64,000 nucleotides of DNA from Pseudalkalibacillus hwajinpoensis (GTDB lineage: Bacteria > Bacillota > Bacilli > Bacillales > Guptibacillaceae), in assembly GCF_015234585.1 (NCBI RefSeq), contig NZ_JADFCM010000008.1, positions 1,054,001-1,118,000 of the forward strand, given 5' to 3'. Both the position numbers and the translations under genes were made by a program. The notes under the pieces were generated by a model. That model was not told the origin of the DNA and did not search any database. It saw only the letters and a program-made list of their open reading frames with translations. Shown here one piece after another: positions 18,559 to 28,486 of the stretch (positions within the stretch are counted from its first letter, which is position 1; the number at the start of each line of letters is the position of its first letter).

Positions 18559-18893
18559 TTTGATTTACATGATTGATTCAAATTACGAGGTAACCCTTTT
18601 CATTTACCTATTTATTATATAGCTTTGTTAGCTTATACTAGTGATTCTTAAGTATTGGCTCATTCTATTTGTCGGCACAGAGCTGAAATAAACAATGTTA
18701 AGTAATATAGCTTATTATTAAGAACAATTCTCTGGGATGAATTTCCTTCTAGAGGCTAATAACACCTTAACTTATGCTATAATGATTGAAATGAGGACAA
18801 ACAGCTGGGTCATGCCGTTCGGTTGCCATGATAAGCGTTAGTAACATCGTAAGTATAGACAGAAGTTCATTTACCGGAGACGGAGGCAAGACA
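18559..18893 (+). promoter_or_regulatory. Intergenic region with the divIB promoter
   Basis: AT-rich non-coding stretch occupying the place where murG and murB lie in B. subtilis. I see no remnant of either gene. An extended -10 element, TATGCTATAAT, has TATAAT at 18778-18783 with TG one base upstream; no strong -35 is seen at 17 bases. The divIB ribosome site GGAGACGGAGG lies just before 18894. Confidence 0.6.
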
Positions 18894-19676
18894 ATGGAAG
18901 ATCGCAAAGTTGTAACAATTGAAGATCGGATTCCCACGTTGAAAGCACAGCGTAAACAGCGCGCTAACAGAAGATTAATCGTCTATTTATCAATCTTCTT
19001 CTTTCTCATTTTGCTGATCATTTACTTCCAATCTTCCTTAAGTCACATTCGGAACGTTGAGGTTTCTGGCAACAATTATGTTTCAGAAAAAGAAATTATT
19101 AAGTTAAGTGAGCTTAATAATAGCGTGAGCTTTTGGAATTTAAATGCTAAAAATGTAGAAGAAAAGGTAGAAAAATCAAAAGAAATTAAAGAAGTAACTG
19201 TGACTAGACAGTTTCCTGCGACTGCTAAAGTGGATGTTGTGGAGAATGCTCGAGTCGCGTATTTAAAAAAGGGAAGTGAATATTTCCCGATTTTGCAATC
19301 AGGTGCTATTCTTGAGGCACTCCCTAAAGGTGAAACGCCAGTGAGCGCTCCTATTTTGATGCAATGGAACGAAAGTACAGAGCTATCAGAAATGGCAGGC
19401 GAGCTCAGGAAAGTAGAATTAAGTATTATTAATCGTATTTCTGAGATTCATTATACGCCGAATGGGGATAAAGCTTTTAACTTAACTCTCTATATGACAG
19501 ACGGATATGAAGTGAAAACAAGCATTAGCGATTTTTCTGAGAAGGTGAATAGCTACCCGTTAATAGTTGAGAAGCTTAAAGATAAAGCCAAAGGTATTCT
19601 TTATCTAAATGAAGGTAGTTGGCTTGAGCCTTATGAGGACGTTTCAACTGAAGAAGAGGAAAAGAAGGAGTCTTGA
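18894..19676 (+). CDS. divIB: Cell division protein DivIB (FtsQ family)
   Basis: Bitopic membrane protein that stabilises FtsL and DivIC at the septum. The 260 residues begin with a basic cytoplasmic tail (RIPTLKAQRKQRANRR), a membrane helix at about 29-47, a POTRA domain from HIRNVEVSGNNYVSEKEI onward, a beta domain and an acidic tail rich in glutamate. The frame opens at 18828, but the extra 22 residues do not belong to the family; the ATG at 18894 has a GGAGG site and matches the expected N-terminus. It is separated from the mur genes by a terminator, unlike in B. subtilis. Confidence 0.93.
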   Translation: MEDRKVVTIEDRIPTLKAQRKQRANRRLIVYLSIFFFLILLIIYFQSSLSHIRNVEVSGNNYVSEKEIIKLSELNNSVSFWNLNAKNVEEKVEKSKEIKEVTVTRQFPATAKVDVVENARVAYLKKGSEYFPILQSGAILEALPKGETPVSAPILMQWNESTELSEMAGELRKVELSIINRISEIHYTPNGDKAFNLTLYMTDGYEVKTSISDFSEKVNSYPLIVEKLKDKAKGILYLNEGSWLEPYEDVSTEEEEKKES

Positions 19677-20155
19677 CGATAAAATGCATAGATAATCCCT
19701 GTTCTAATGGACAGGGAATGCTCTTTGTTCACGAAGGTTTATGAGCAGGGCAATTTATGTTTAATAACTCATTTTCATGTAAAAATGAAAGAAAACAGCA
19801 AAATTCTTTCCAATCACGAAAACAGTGACTTTTCTACTGCTTTCACATGGTGTAGACTAATACTTATGCACTGCTTTGTACATCTCTTCATTAAAAAAGA
19901 AATGAACCGAAGAGAGTAGGGGAGTGTCACCCAAAAAAATAAGAGGAAATCTCGTATAAAAGAAGGGAAATAAACGGATTTGTGGAATAGAGTCCTTATA
20001 TCACATTCTTCCCGGGACTTCATGAAGCGAGCCTTGAGGAAGTTTAATTCAAGAGATTATTGTGTATATAAAGGTGTTGGACATTTTTTCAACCCTATTA
20101 TAGAGAAACTATTAATACCTGAACATGGTAGCATTTTGAAGGAGGTGCCAGGAGA
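19677..20155 (+). promoter_or_regulatory. Intergenic region between divIB and ftsA with ftsA promoters
   Basis: This gap replaces ylxW, ylxX and sbp of B. subtilis; no trace of them is seen. A weak hairpin follows divIB (TCCCTGT 19696-19702 with ACAGGGA 19711-19717) but lacks a clean T run. Two sigma-A-like promoters lie near the end: TTAATT, 17 bases, TATAAA (20044-20072), and TTGGAC, 16 bases, TATAGA (20077-20104). A 70-codon ORF at 19707 has no support. A perfect dyad CTTCATGAAG lies near 20018. Confidence 0.6.
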
Positions 20156-21436
20156 ATGAACAGCAATGAGATTTATGTGAGTCTAGACATCGGTACATCC
20201 AATGTGAAAGTAATCATTGGCCAGATGACGAACGATTCTTTAAATATTCTTGGAGTCGGCAGCGCGCCTTCCGATGGAATTCGTAAAGGATCGATTGTGG
20301 ATATAGATGAAACTGTTCGTTCAATTAAGCAGGCAGTAGAAAACGCAGAAAGAATGGTAGGTTTATCGGTTCGTTCTGTGATTGTGGGGATTAACGGCAA
20401 TCACGTACAGTTACAACCCTGTCATGGGGTAGTGGCTGTATCGAGTGAGGATCGTGAAATTCATGATGAAGATATTGCTAGAGTAATTGACGCAGCACAG
20501 GTTGTTTCTATCCCTCCTGAGCGAGAAATTATTGATGTGATTCCAGGACAGTTCGTAGTTGATGGACTGGACGGCATTACAGATCCACGTGGAATGATTG
20601 GTGTTCGCCTTGAAATGGAAGGAACAATCATTACAGGTTCAAAAACAGTATTACATAATTTATTAAGATGCGTTGAAAAAGCGGGTCTTGAAATTGCTGA
20701 TATTTGTCTACAACCGCTAGCGTGTGGGTCAATGGCTTTATCAAAAGATGAGCGTAATTTAGGTGTAGCACTAGTTAACATGGGCGCTGGATCTACTACG
20801 ATTTCTATCTTTGAAGAAGGCTCACTGAAAGCCACTTCTGTACTTCAAATTGGTGGCGATCACGTAACCAAAGATATTTCGATTGGTCTTAGAACAACGA
20901 CTGAAGAAGCTGAGCGAATTAAGATTAAGCACGGCAATGCTTTCGTTGATCTTGCTTCAGAAGAGGAAGCTTTCACAGTATCGACAATAGGGAGTTCGGC
21001 TGAACAAGAATTTAATCAGTACGAATTAGCTCATATTATAGAACCTCGGATCGAAGAGATGTTAGAATTGATAGAAGACGAAATTAAGCGAATGGGAATT
21101 CGTGAATTGCCGGGCGGATTTGTTCTAACCGGTGGTATGGTCGGAATGGACGGAGTTCTTGAACTTGCTCGTGAAATTCTGCAGCACAATGTACGTGTTG
21201 CGGTCCCTGACTATATCGGCGTACGCGAACCGCAATACACAACTGGCATTGGTCTTATCCAGTTCACGTATAAAAACGTGAAGATTCAGGGGAAAGAAGT
21301 GGCAGCATCACTCAACCCTGAAGAAGAAGTGAAGCCCAAGCGTAGAACAAAAGCCGAACCTCAACCAGGTGAGAAATCTTCTTCACCAGGTATGAAAGAG
21401 AAAGTGAAGAATTTCTTTAATCTATTTGTTGAATAA
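20156..21436 (+). CDS. ftsA: Cell division protein FtsA
   Basis: Actin-like ATPase that anchors FtsZ filaments to the membrane. The phosphate-1 motif SLDIGTSNVKVIIG is at the N-terminus, the 1C domain lies around 85-165, and the phosphate-2 and adenosine motifs appear as VNMGAGSTTISIF and VLTGGMVGMDG. The C-terminal 15 residues (MKEKVKNFFNLFVE) form the expected amphipathic membrane-targeting helix. Length of 426 is typical. GGAGGTGCCAGGAGA precedes the ATG. ftsZ follows 30 bases later, forming the usual ftsAZ pair. Confidence 0.97.
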   Translation: MNSNEIYVSLDIGTSNVKVIIGQMTNDSLNILGVGSAPSDGIRKGSIVDIDETVRSIKQAVENAERMVGLSVRSVIVGINGNHVQLQPCHGVVAVSSEDREIHDEDIARVIDAAQVVSIPPEREIIDVIPGQFVVDGLDGITDPRGMIGVRLEMEGTIITGSKTVLHNLLRCVEKAGLEIADICLQPLACGSMALSKDERNLGVALVNMGAGSTTISIFEEGSLKATSVLQIGGDHVTKDISIGLRTTTEEAERIKIKHGNAFVDLASEEEAFTVSTIGSSAEQEFNQYELAHIIEPRIEEMLELIEDEIKRMGIRELPGGFVLTGGMVGMDGVLELAREILQHNVRVAVPDYIGVREPQYTTGIGLIQFTYKNVKIQGKEVAASLNPEEEVKPKRRTKAEPQPGEKSSSPGMKEKVKNFFNLFVE

Positions 21437-21466
21437 AGGGCTATTACAAGATTAGGAGGACCTGAG

Positions 21467-22609
21467 ATGTTAGAGTTTGATATGAATATGGAACAATTAG
21501 CACAGATAAAAGTAATCGGTGTCGGCGGAGGCGGAAGCAACGCTGTCAATCGTATGATCGAGAATGGTGTCCAAGGTGTTGAATTTATTGCTGTTAACAC
21601 GGATGCACAGGCATTGAACCTTGCTAAAGCAGAAGTTAAAATGCAAATTGGTGGTAAATTAACAAGAGGTCTTGGTGCAGGAGCTAATCCGGAAATCGGA
21701 AAGAAAGCTGCTGAAGAAAGCAAAGAACAGATTCAGGAAGCGCTTAGCGGTGCTGATATGGTATTCGTTACCGCAGGAATGGGTGGCGGAACTGGAACAG
21801 GTGCTGCACCTGTCATTGCTGAAATTGCCAAAGAACTTGGTGCACTAACAGTAGGAGTTGTCACACGTCCATTTACCTTTGAAGGTAAGAAGCGTTCGAC
21901 ACAAGCCGTTACTGGGATTGCAATGCTTAAGGAAAAAGTCGATACGTTAATTGTTATCCCTAACGATCGTCTACTTGAAATCGTTGATAAAAACACTCCA
22001 ATGCTTGAAGCGTTCCGTGAAGCGGATAACGTTCTTCGTCAAGGTGTTCAAGGGATATCAGATCTTATTGCAGTACCGGGTCTTATTAACCTTGACTTCG
22101 CCGATGTTAAAACCATTATGACTGAACGTGGTTCTGCATTAATGGGAATTGGTATTGCGACAGGGGAAAATCGCGCTTCTGAGGCTGCCAAAAAAGCTAT
22201 TTCCAGTCCACTCCTAGAGACATCTATTGATGGTGCAAAAGGGGTACTTATGAACATTACGGGCGGATCTAATTTGAGCCTGTATGAAGTAAATGAAGCA
22301 GCCGACATTGTTTCATCAGCTTCTGATGAGAATGTGAACATGATTTTCGGTTCTGTAATTAACGAAGATTTAAAGGACGAAATTCTTGTTACAGTGATCG
22401 CTACTGGCTTTGACGAGAACGAAAATAAGAAGAAGACGGTTCCACGTCCTTCTGCACAATCGAAGCAAAGCGCTCCGATACAACAGCAGAAGCATGAAGA
22501 GGAAGAAGTTCAGCCGGAGCCATCTAAATTCGGTACAAGAACGGAAGAGTCTAACGATACGCTAGATATCCCTACTTTCCTTCGTAACCGCAAACGTAAT
22601 AGAAGATAA
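21467..22609 (+). CDS. ftsZ: Cell division protein FtsZ
   Basis: Tubulin-like GTPase that forms the cytokinetic ring. The GTP signature GGGTGTG is at 106-112, and the catalytic T7-loop aspartates appear in [11 protein letters not shown]. After the core (to about 315) comes a polar linker rich in glutamine and glutamate, then the conserved C-terminal peptide [15 protein letters not shown], which binds FtsA, SepF and other partners. Length of 380 is normal. It is the last gene of the cluster here and is followed by a strong terminator. sepF, encoding one partner, lies further along at 31304. Confidence 0.98.
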   Translation: MLEFDMNMEQLAQIKVIGVGGGGSNAVNRMIENGVQGVEFIAVNTDAQALNLAKAEVKMQIGGKLTRGLGAGANPEIGKKAAEESKEQIQEALSGADMVFVTAGMGGGTGTGAAPVIAEIAKELGALTVGVVTRPFTFEGKKRSTQAVTGIAMLKEKVDTLIVIPNDRLLEIVDKNTPMLEAFREADNVLRQGVQGISDLIAVPGLINLDFADVKTIMTERGSALMGIGIATGENRASEAAKKAISSPLLETSIDGAKGVLMNITGGSNLSLYEVNEAADIVSSASDENVNMIFGSVINEDLKDEILVTVIATGFDENENKKKTVPRPSAQSKQSAPIQQQKHEEEEVQPEPSKFGTRTEESNDTLDIPTFLRNRKRNRR

Positions 22610-22614
22610 CTCAG

Positions 22615-22644
22615 AAAACCAGCTCTTTTTAGAGCTGGTTTTTT
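22615..22644 (+). terminator. Rho-independent terminator of ftsAZ
   Basis: AAAACCAGCTC (22615-22625) pairs with GAGCTGGTTTT (22632-22642), followed by T. It begins six bases after the ftsZ stop. Confidence 0.9.
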
Positions 22645-22696
22645 ATTTGAGAAATTTCAGTTAGTCGTTTATTTAATCTCTTCAATTCTTCTCTCT

Positions 22697-23231
22697 CCAG
22701 CGCTTGTCGGACCTAGTCGACCACTTCCGCTTTTTGTGTAATCCAGCTCCAGTGGTCAGGTCCTCGAGCCGCTTCACCGTTCGTTTAGAACACAAAGGGC
22801 GTGTTCCAATCGAAAGGTTCCAGCGCTTGTCGGACCTAGTCGACCACTTCCGCTTTTTGTGTAATCCAGCTCCAGTGGTCAGGTCCTCGAGCCGCTTCAC
22901 CGTTCGTTTAGAACACAAAGGGCGTGTTCCAATCGAAAGGTTCCAGCGCTTGTCGGACCTAGTCGACCACTTCCGCTTTTTATGTAATCCAGCTCCAGTG
23001 GTCAGGTCCTCGAGCCGCTTCACCGTTCGCTTAGAACACAAAGGGCGTGTTCCAATCGAAAGGTTCCAGCGCTTGTCGGACCTAGTCGACCACTTCCGCT
23101 TTTTATGTAATCCAGCTCCAGTGGTCAGGTCCTCGAGCCGCTTCACCGTTCGCTTAGAACACAAAGGGCGTGTTCCAATCGAAAGGTTCCAGCGCTTGTC
23201 GGACCTAGTCGACCACTTCCGCTTTTTATGT
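22697..23231. repeat. Tandem array of four 123-bp units plus a 43-bp partial unit
   Basis: Units start at 22697, 22820, 22943, 23066 and 23189, an exact 123-base period. Units 1 and 2 are identical; units 3 and 4 are identical to each other and differ from 1-2 at only two sites (TTTTTGTG to TTTTTATG, and TTCGTTTAG to TTCGCTTAG). The partial fifth unit matches the 3-4 type. Each unit can form two hairpins: GGACCT and GACCAC pairing with GTGGTC and AGGTCC (unit 1: 22709-22724 with 22752-22763), and GAACAC with GTGTTC (22788-22806). Because 123 is divisible by three, long ORFs appear on both strands; neither has a ribosome site and both are rejected as genes. The array lies between the ftsZ terminator and the hom promoter. 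Confidence 0.95.
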
Positions 23232-23268
23232 TAATATAAATAAAATTTATTTATTTCTGAAAACGGTG

Positions 23269-23297
23269 TTGTGTTCGTGGGCAATCACACGTATAAT
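23269..23297 (+). promoter_or_regulatory. Sigma-A promoter for hom-thrC-thrB
   Basis: TTGTGT at 23269-23274, 17 bases, then a perfect TATAAT at 23292-23297. The start codon of hom is 56 bases downstream. The -35 begins only 38 bases after the end of the 123-bp array. Confidence 0.7.
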
Positions 23298-23352
23298 GTC
23301 CATTATATAAAAACAAGTGTCCTCACCAGAAGGACAAAGGAGTGGAGAGTAT

Positions 23353-24645
23353 ATGAAGGATTGCGTATCTGTAGGATTGTTAGGACTTGGCACAGTAGGT
23401 AGTGGTGTTGTACATATGATTGATTCTCACCAGAAAGAGTTGCAGCAGCGAGTGGGTTGTCAGGTGAAAGTGGCAAAGGTGCTTGTAAGAGATATGGATA
23501 AAGAAAGAAGCGTTGATCTAGATTCAAGCATTCTTACTCAAGATCCTGAAGATGTTATCAATAATCCAGAGGTCGATGTTGTGATTGAAGTAATTGGTGG
23601 GATTGATCAGGCGAAAGAGTTCATTCTTGCTTCTCTTAAGAATCATAAGCATGTTGTAACAGCGAATAAAGACCTGATGGCGATCCATGGAAGAGAATTA
23701 CTAACTGCTGCAGTTGATAATGAAAGTGATCTTTTCTATGAAGCTAGTGTAGCAGGTGGCATTCCTATCCTTAGAAGTTTAGTAGAGGGATTATCTTCTG
23801 ACCGCATCACTAAGCTAATGGGAATTGTGAATGGAACAACAAACTACATTTTAACTAAAATGACAAAAAACAATGTCCCATATGAGAGTGTCTTACAAGA
23901 AGCTCAGGACCTTGGATTTGCAGAGTCGGATCCTACTGCCGATGTAGAAGGGTTAGATGCTGCTAGAAAAATGGTGATTCTTGGGACGCTTGGCTTCTCC
24001 ATGAAGGTTGGATTAGATGATGTAAAAGTAGAAGGCATCACACGTGTTGATGAAGAAGATATCGCTTATAGTAAGAAGCTAGGTTACACAATTAAATTAT
24101 TAGGCATTGCGAGCTCAACAGACGGATCTATTGAACTTTCGGTTCAGCCAACATTGCTTCCTTCAAGACATCCATTAGCGTCCGTTAACGATGAATATAA
24201 CGCGGTGTATGTCTATGGTGAAGCGGTAGGAGAAACAATGTTCTATGGCCCTGGTGCTGGTCAATTACCGACTGCCACTGCGGTTGTATCCGATCTCGTA
24301 GCTGTTATTAAAAATATGCGATTAGGTGTGAATGGAAAAAGCGTTATTCTTCCCCAGCATGAGCGGAAGTTAACAAGCGATGAGCAAATTAAAAGCAAAC
24401 ATTTTATCAGGTTAATTGTAAAAGACGAACCGGGTGCATTTTCAAAAATTTCTCATCTATTCCAGGATCGTGGATTAAGTTTAGAGAAATTGATTCAAGA
24501 GCCAGTTGTGAATAATGGTACGGCAGAGCTTGTCATCATTACACATGAAACGAATCAACGAGCATTTGAAGAAGTTCATAATCGTTTAAGAGACTTGGAT
24601 GTAGTCGTAGAAGTGAAGAGTCGTTACCGAGTGGAGGGAATGTAA
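23353..24645 (+). CDS. hom: Homoserine dehydrogenase
   Basis: Reduces aspartate semialdehyde to homoserine, the branch point to threonine and methionine. The NAD(P)-binding [11 protein letters not shown] is at residues 8-18, the catalytic domain holds [14 protein letters not shown] and the C-terminal ~80 residues form an ACT domain ([17 protein letters not shown]) expected to sense threonine. A GTG at 23317 would add 12 unrelated residues; the ATG at 23353 with the AAAGGAG site is preferred, giving 430 residues. It overlaps thrC by one base, so hom-thrC-thrB form a tight operon. Confidence 0.96.
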   Translation: MKDCVSVGLLGLGTVGSGVVHMIDSHQKELQQRVGCQVKVAKVLVRDMDKERSVDLDSSILTQDPEDVINNPEVDVVIEVIGGIDQAKEFILASLKNHKHVVTANKDLMAIHGRELLTAAVDNESDLFYEASVAGGIPILRSLVEGLSSDRITKLMGIVNGTTNYILTKMTKNNVPYESVLQEAQDLGFAESDPTADVEGLDAARKMVILGTLGFSMKVGLDDVKVEGITRVDEEDIAYSKKLGYTIKLLGIASSTDGSIELSVQPTLLPSRHPLASVNDEYNAVYVYGEAVGETMFYGPGAGQLPTATAVVSDLVAVIKNMRLGVNGKSVILPQHERKLTSDEQIKSKHFIRLIVKDEPGAFSKISHLFQDRGLSLEKLIQEPVVNNGTAELVIITHETNQRAFEEVHNRLRDLDVVVEVKSRYRVEGM

Positions 24646-25700
24646 TGAGCTGGAATGGTTTGATTAAGCAATATAAAGAATATTTACCTCTAACAGAGGA
24701 GACACCTCAGCTCACGCTAAATGAGGGGAATACACCACTGCTAAAGCTTGATCAGCTTTCAAACGAACTAGGTATTTCTCTTCATGTGAAAATTGAAGGA
24801 GCAAATCCGACTGGCTCATTTAAAGATCGTGGCATGGTAATGGCTGTGGCTAAGGCGAAGGAAGAAGGTAGTGACGCCATTATATGTGCTTCTACAGGAA
24901 ACACAGCAGCTGCGGCTGCAGCTTATGGGGCAAGAGCAGGCTTACGCTGCATTATCGTTATACCTAAGGGGAAAGTAGCGCTAGGTAAGCTTGCCCAAGC
25001 CATGATTTATGGCGCAGAAATTTTTGAGATCGATGGGAATTTTGATGAAGCGCTTAGAATGGTGCGCGATATTGCGGAGACTGAGCCTATTGCTCTTGTT
25101 AACTCTGTTAATCCTTACCGATTAGAAGGTCAAAAGACAGCGGCTTTTGAAGTATGTGATCAGCTTGGGGAAGCGCCAGATGTGCTTGCGATTCCAGTTG
25201 GGAATGCTGGGAACATTTCTGCATATTGGAAAGGGTTTAAAGAATATGTCTCAGAAGATAGTCGACCGCAAATGCGTGGATTTGAGGCTGAGGGGTCCGC
25301 TGCGATCGTTCAAAAGAAAATCATTCCAAATCCAGAGACAATCGCTACAGCCATTCGTATTGGGAATCCAGCGAGTTGGCATCTTGCAGAAGAAGCTGTG
25401 ATTGAATCGAAAGGTAAAATCGATAGCGTAACAGATGATGAAATTTTGCATGCGTATCAAGAGCTTGCCAAAAAGGAAGGCGTTTTTGCTGAACCAGCTT
25501 CGTGTGCTTCGGTAGCTGGAGTAATGAAGCAGGTTGCCTCAGGAGAGATTAAGAAGGGATCAAAGGTTGTTGCCGTATTAACGGGGAATGGATTGAAAGA
25601 TCCTTCCACTGCAATGGACCTTGTTGTTGCAAAACCACGTGTTGTTGCAGCAGATAAAACACAGTTTCTTGAGGAGCTCAAGGGATGTGTGAGCCAGTGA
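24645..25700 (+). CDS. thrC: Threonine synthase
   Basis: PLP enzyme converting O-phosphohomoserine to threonine. The Schiff-base lysine is in [11 protein letters not shown] (K60), and the PLP-phosphate-binding glycine loop is [11 protein letters not shown]. The length of 351 matches the short class found in Bacilli. It overlaps hom by one base and thrB by 16 bases, consistent with coupled translation. Confidence 0.96.
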   Translation: MSWNGLIKQYKEYLPLTEETPQLTLNEGNTPLLKLDQLSNELGISLHVKIEGANPTGSFKDRGMVMAVAKAKEEGSDAIICASTGNTAAAAAAYGARAGLRCIIVIPKGKVALGKLAQAMIYGAEIFEIDGNFDEALRMVRDIAETEPIALVNSVNPYRLEGQKTAAFEVCDQLGEAPDVLAIPVGNAGNISAYWKGFKEYVSEDSRPQMRGFEAEGSAAIVQKKIIPNPETIATAIRIGNPASWHLAEEAVIESKGKIDSVTDDEILHAYQELAKKEGVFAEPASCASVAGVMKQVASGEIKKGSKVVAVLTGNGLKDPSTAMDLVVAKPRVVAADKTQFLEELKGCVSQ

Positions 25701-26620
25701 ATAGAGAAGAAGGCCTTTACTTGAAAGTTCCAGGTAGTACTTCAAATCTTGGACCAGGATTTGATTCAGTAGGTCTTGCAATCAATCGCTATTTGCACGT
25801 AAAATTGGAACCCTCTTCAGAATGGTCCTTTCATTACGTTGACTTTGATGATGTATTTCCAGCAGGTAAAGATAATATGATTTATCAAACAATCGAGCAA
25901 ATCGAAAAGAAGTATGGGGATGGAAAGAAACCTTCTCCTCATACTGTCACAATGACGAGTGAACTTCCTTTAGAGAGGGGACTTGGGAGCAGTGCTGCAG
26001 CAATTGTTGCTGCTGTCGAAATCGCGGACTTTACAATGGGGCTTCATCTAACGATTGAAGAAAAAGTACAGATTGCTACAACATTTGAAGGCCATGCTGA
26101 TAATGTTGCCGCGTCCCTTTATGGCGGACTAGTTATTGCAACTGGAGAGGAAGGAATAGGAACGATTTCACATCAAGTAACTGATTTAGAGATGATCGCA
26201 CTAATTCCACATCGCAAATTGAAAACAACGGATTCTCGATCAGTGTTGCCCGATATGCTCCCTTTTCAAGAAGCTGTAGAGGCAAGCAATATCGCAAATG
26301 TTTTTGTAGGCGCTGCTCTTCAGAATGATTGGAAATTGGCGGGTAAGCTAATGGAGCGTGATCTTTTTCATCAACCTTATCGAAAACATCTAGTGCCAGA
26401 CTTAGAAAAGGTTCGTGCGATTGCTATGGAAAATGGAGCGTATGGAGCTGCTTTAAGCGGTGCAGGTCCAACATTAATTGTCTTTCATCCCAAAGCTTCG
26501 TCGAATGATCTTCAATTAGCGCTAGAAAAAGCTTTTCCTGAGTATTGTTGTGAATTGCTTATACCTGCGTCAACAGGGATAGAAATAACGTACGGAGCTT
26601 ATCAAAATCAATCCATTTAA
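25685..26620 (+). CDS. thrB: Homoserine kinase
   Basis: GHMP-family kinase that phosphorylates homoserine, making the substrate for ThrC. Motif 1 is [16 protein letters not shown] near the N-terminus, the ATP-binding [11 protein letters not shown] lies near residues 98-108 and [12 protein letters not shown] is motif 3. Length of 311 is typical. The ATG at 25685 is inside the end of thrC, with GAGGAG seven bases upstream. A terminator follows immediately. Confidence 0.95.
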   Translation: MCEPVNREEGLYLKVPGSTSNLGPGFDSVGLAINRYLHVKLEPSSEWSFHYVDFDDVFPAGKDNMIYQTIEQIEKKYGDGKKPSPHTVTMTSELPLERGLGSSAAAIVAAVEIADFTMGLHLTIEEKVQIATTFEGHADNVAASLYGGLVIATGEEGIGTISHQVTDLEMIALIPHRKLKTTDSRSVLPDMLPFQEAVEASNIANVFVGAALQNDWKLAGKLMERDLFHQPYRKHLVPDLEKVRAIAMENGAYGAALSGAGPTLIVFHPKASSNDLQLALEKAFPEYCCELLIPASTGIEITYGAYQNQSI

Positions 26621-26624
26621 TTGA

Positions 26625-26657
26625 GAAGTCGTCCTCTAGAAGGGCGGCTTTTTTTAT
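26625..26657 (+). terminator. Rho-independent terminator of the hom-thrCB operon
   Basis: AAGTCGTCCT (26626-26635) pairs, with G-U pairs, with AGGGCGGCTT (26641-26650), followed by seven T. Confidence 0.88.
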
Positions 26658-26677
26658 GTTTTTGGACGGATGGTCGC

Positions 26678-26763
26678 CTGACAAAACTAGTGATAATTAT
26701 CCAAAATAACCTCACTCTAACCGGCACAATCTGACAGTTTTATAAAGAAACTTAGTCTATACT
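26678..26763 (+). promoter_or_regulatory. spoIIG-type promoter region with possible Spo0A sites
   Basis: CTGACA at 26731-26736 and TATACT at 26758-26763 are separated by 21 bases, longer than the normal 17. The B. subtilis spoIIG promoter has the same oddity (22 bases) and needs Spo0A~P to fire. Two CTGACA copies, at 26678 and 26731, lie 53 bases apart and resemble degenerate 0A boxes on the opposite strand (TGTCAG versus TGTCGAA). The match to 0A boxes is partial. Confidence 0.6.
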
Positions 26764-26795
26764 TAGTATCAAAATCGCAAGGGGGGAGGCGTTCG

Positions 26796-27713
26796 GTGGC
26801 AGTATACCTTGATGTGATCTGGTTGCTAAATTTTTGTTTCGATTACATGCTACTTGCGCTAACTGGGATACTGCTGAAGAAACAAGTAAAAAAGAGACGG
26901 CTTGCTACTGGTGCATTGATCGCTTCGTGTTATGTGCTTTTTCTTTTTGTTCCTGCCCTAACATTTATGGTAAACCCATTCATGAAGCTGCTCTACTCCT
27001 TACTTATTGTTGTGGTAACGTTTGGCTTTACAAGGTTTCGTAGCTTTTTTCAATGTTGGCTTCTATTCTATTTTGTTACTTTTATGATTGGCGGGGGAAT
27101 GATGGGGGCACATTATTTCTTTCAAAAAGATATGACGGTGTATAACGGAGCGGTCGCTACACAAAGCACTGGATTTGGGGATCCCGTTAGCTGGCTTTTT
27201 GTGTTAGTTGGTTTCCCTATCGTTTGGTTTTTTTCAAAAAGAAGAGTGGATCATCTTGAGACAACACGAATTCATTTTGATCAACTAGCAGAAGTTAGTA
27301 TCCGAATTGATGATGTGACAATTTCAGCTAAAGCACTTGTCGATAGCGGCAACCAGTTACAAGACCCTTTAAGCGGCTCACCTGTTATGATCCTCGATAT
27401 GACGATGCATGAAGCGAACTTTCCACCATCGTTTATTCAGAAAGCCAAAAACATCACGGAATTCCAAGAAGAAGGAGAGGAGGATCGTTGGGAACATCGG
27501 TTACGTATTGTTCCGTTTCGGGCAGTCGGACAAGATCATCAATTCTTGTGTGCTGTAAAGCCGGATGAAGTATTGATCTCGATGGAGGGACGTTCATTAA
27601 CTGTCAAAAAAGTACTTGTTGGATTAAGCTTTCATACGATTTCAGGAGAAAAAGATTATACGTGTATCCTTCATCCGAAAATGCTGACAGGACATAAGGC
27701 GACTGCGTCATAG
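26796..27713 (+). CDS. spoIIGA: Sigma-E processing peptidase SpoIIGA
   Basis: Membrane aspartic protease that cleaves pro-sigma-E in the mother cell. Five membrane helices span residues 3-148, followed by a cytoplasmic protease domain. The catalytic D-S-G is at 183-185 (LVDSGNQL), the same position as the known catalytic Asp183 of B. subtilis. Length is 305. GTG start behind GGGGGGAGG. It lies directly upstream of its substrate sigE, the classic spoIIG operon. Confidence 0.95.
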   Translation: MAVYLDVIWLLNFCFDYMLLALTGILLKKQVKKRRLATGALIASCYVLFLFVPALTFMVNPFMKLLYSLLIVVVTFGFTRFRSFFQCWLLFYFVTFMIGGGMMGAHYFFQKDMTVYNGAVATQSTGFGDPVSWLFVLVGFPIVWFFSKRRVDHLETTRIHFDQLAEVSIRIDDVTISAKALVDSGNQLQDPLSGSPVMILDMTMHEANFPPSFIQKAKNITEFQEEGEEDRWEHRLRIVPFRAVGQDHQFLCAVKPDEVLISMEGRSLTVKKVLVGLSFHTISGEKDYTCILHPKMLTGHKATAS

Positions 27714-27747
27714 AAGAGAAAACAAGACGACCAAGGAGGAGTTCGAG

Positions 27748-28467
27748 ATGGGGAAAATGAAAATTAAGTTAGTTCTATGGTGGCAGCGGATCCTAATGAA
27801 GCTTGGTATTAAACCTGATGAGATCTATTACATAGGAGGGAGTGAAGCACTACCTCCTCCTCTATCGAAAGATGAAGAAGCGCATTTATTAATCCAATTA
27901 CCTAAGGGAGATAAAGCAGCAAGATCGATTTTAATAGAGCGTAATCTTCGTCTGGTCGTTTATATTGCACGGAAATTTGAGAATACGGGGATCAACATTG
28001 AAGATTTAATTAGTATTGGTACGATTGGTCTCATCAAAGCAGTAAACACATTTAATCCTGAGAAAAAAATCAAGCTTGCAACCTATGCATCAAGGTGTAT
28101 AGAGAATGAAATATTAATGTTCCTTCGACGGAATAATAAAATACGCTCAGAAGTTTCATTTGATGAGCCGCTTAATGTGGACTGGGATGGAAATGAGCTC
28201 CTTTTGTCTGATGTTCTAGGGACAGATGAAGATATCATTACGCGAGGGATAGAAGCTCGCGTTGATCGTAGATTACTTGTGAAAGCATTAGAAACACTTA
28301 ATCCAAGAGAAAAACAAATTATGGAGTTAAGGTTTGGTCTTGCTGGAGAAGAAGAGAAAACGCAAAAGGATGTTGCCGATTTGCTTGGCATTTCTCAATC
28401 TTATATTTCAAGGCTCGAAAAGCGCATTATTAAACGACTTCGGAAAGAGTTCAATAAAATGGTCTGA
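27748..28467 (+). CDS. sigE: RNA polymerase sporulation sigma factor sigma-E (pro-form)
   Basis: First mother-cell-specific sigma factor. The N-terminal pro-sequence of about 27 residues ([20 protein letters not shown]) is amphipathic and is removed by SpoIIGA near Tyr27-Tyr28 in DEIYYIGG. Sigma region 2 ([16 protein letters not shown]) and region 4 ([20 protein letters not shown]) are clear. Length 239, as in B. subtilis. CAAGGAGGAG precedes the ATG; the gene is 34 bases after spoIIGA. Confidence 0.97.
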   Translation: MGKMKIKLVLWWQRILMKLGIKPDEIYYIGGSEALPPPLSKDEEAHLLIQLPKGDKAARSILIERNLRLVVYIARKFENTGINIEDLISIGTIGLIKAVNTFNPEKKIKLATYASRCIENEILMFLRRNNKIRSEVSFDEPLNVDWDGNELLLSDVLGTDEDIITRGIEARVDRRLLVKALETLNPREKQIMELRFGLAGEEEKTQKDVADLLGISQSYISRLEKRIIKRLRKEFNKMV

Positions 28468-28486
28468 GCTTCTTAGGATAATAGAT

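Noticed and set aside
19707..19919. 70-codon ORF between divIB and ftsA
   Set aside because: It starts within a hairpin after divIB, lacks a ribosome site and resembles no protein I know.
22697..23231. Possible CRISPR array (43-bp repeats with ~80-bp spacers)
   Set aside because: The intervening segments are as identical as the repeats, and no cas genes are present. It is a simple tandem repeat.
22682..23234. Long repetitive ORFs on both strands (160 and 176 codons)
   Set aside because: They exist only because the 123-bp repeat is a multiple of three. No ribosome site, and neither 41-residue repeat resembles a known domain; the strands would code for unrelated peptides.
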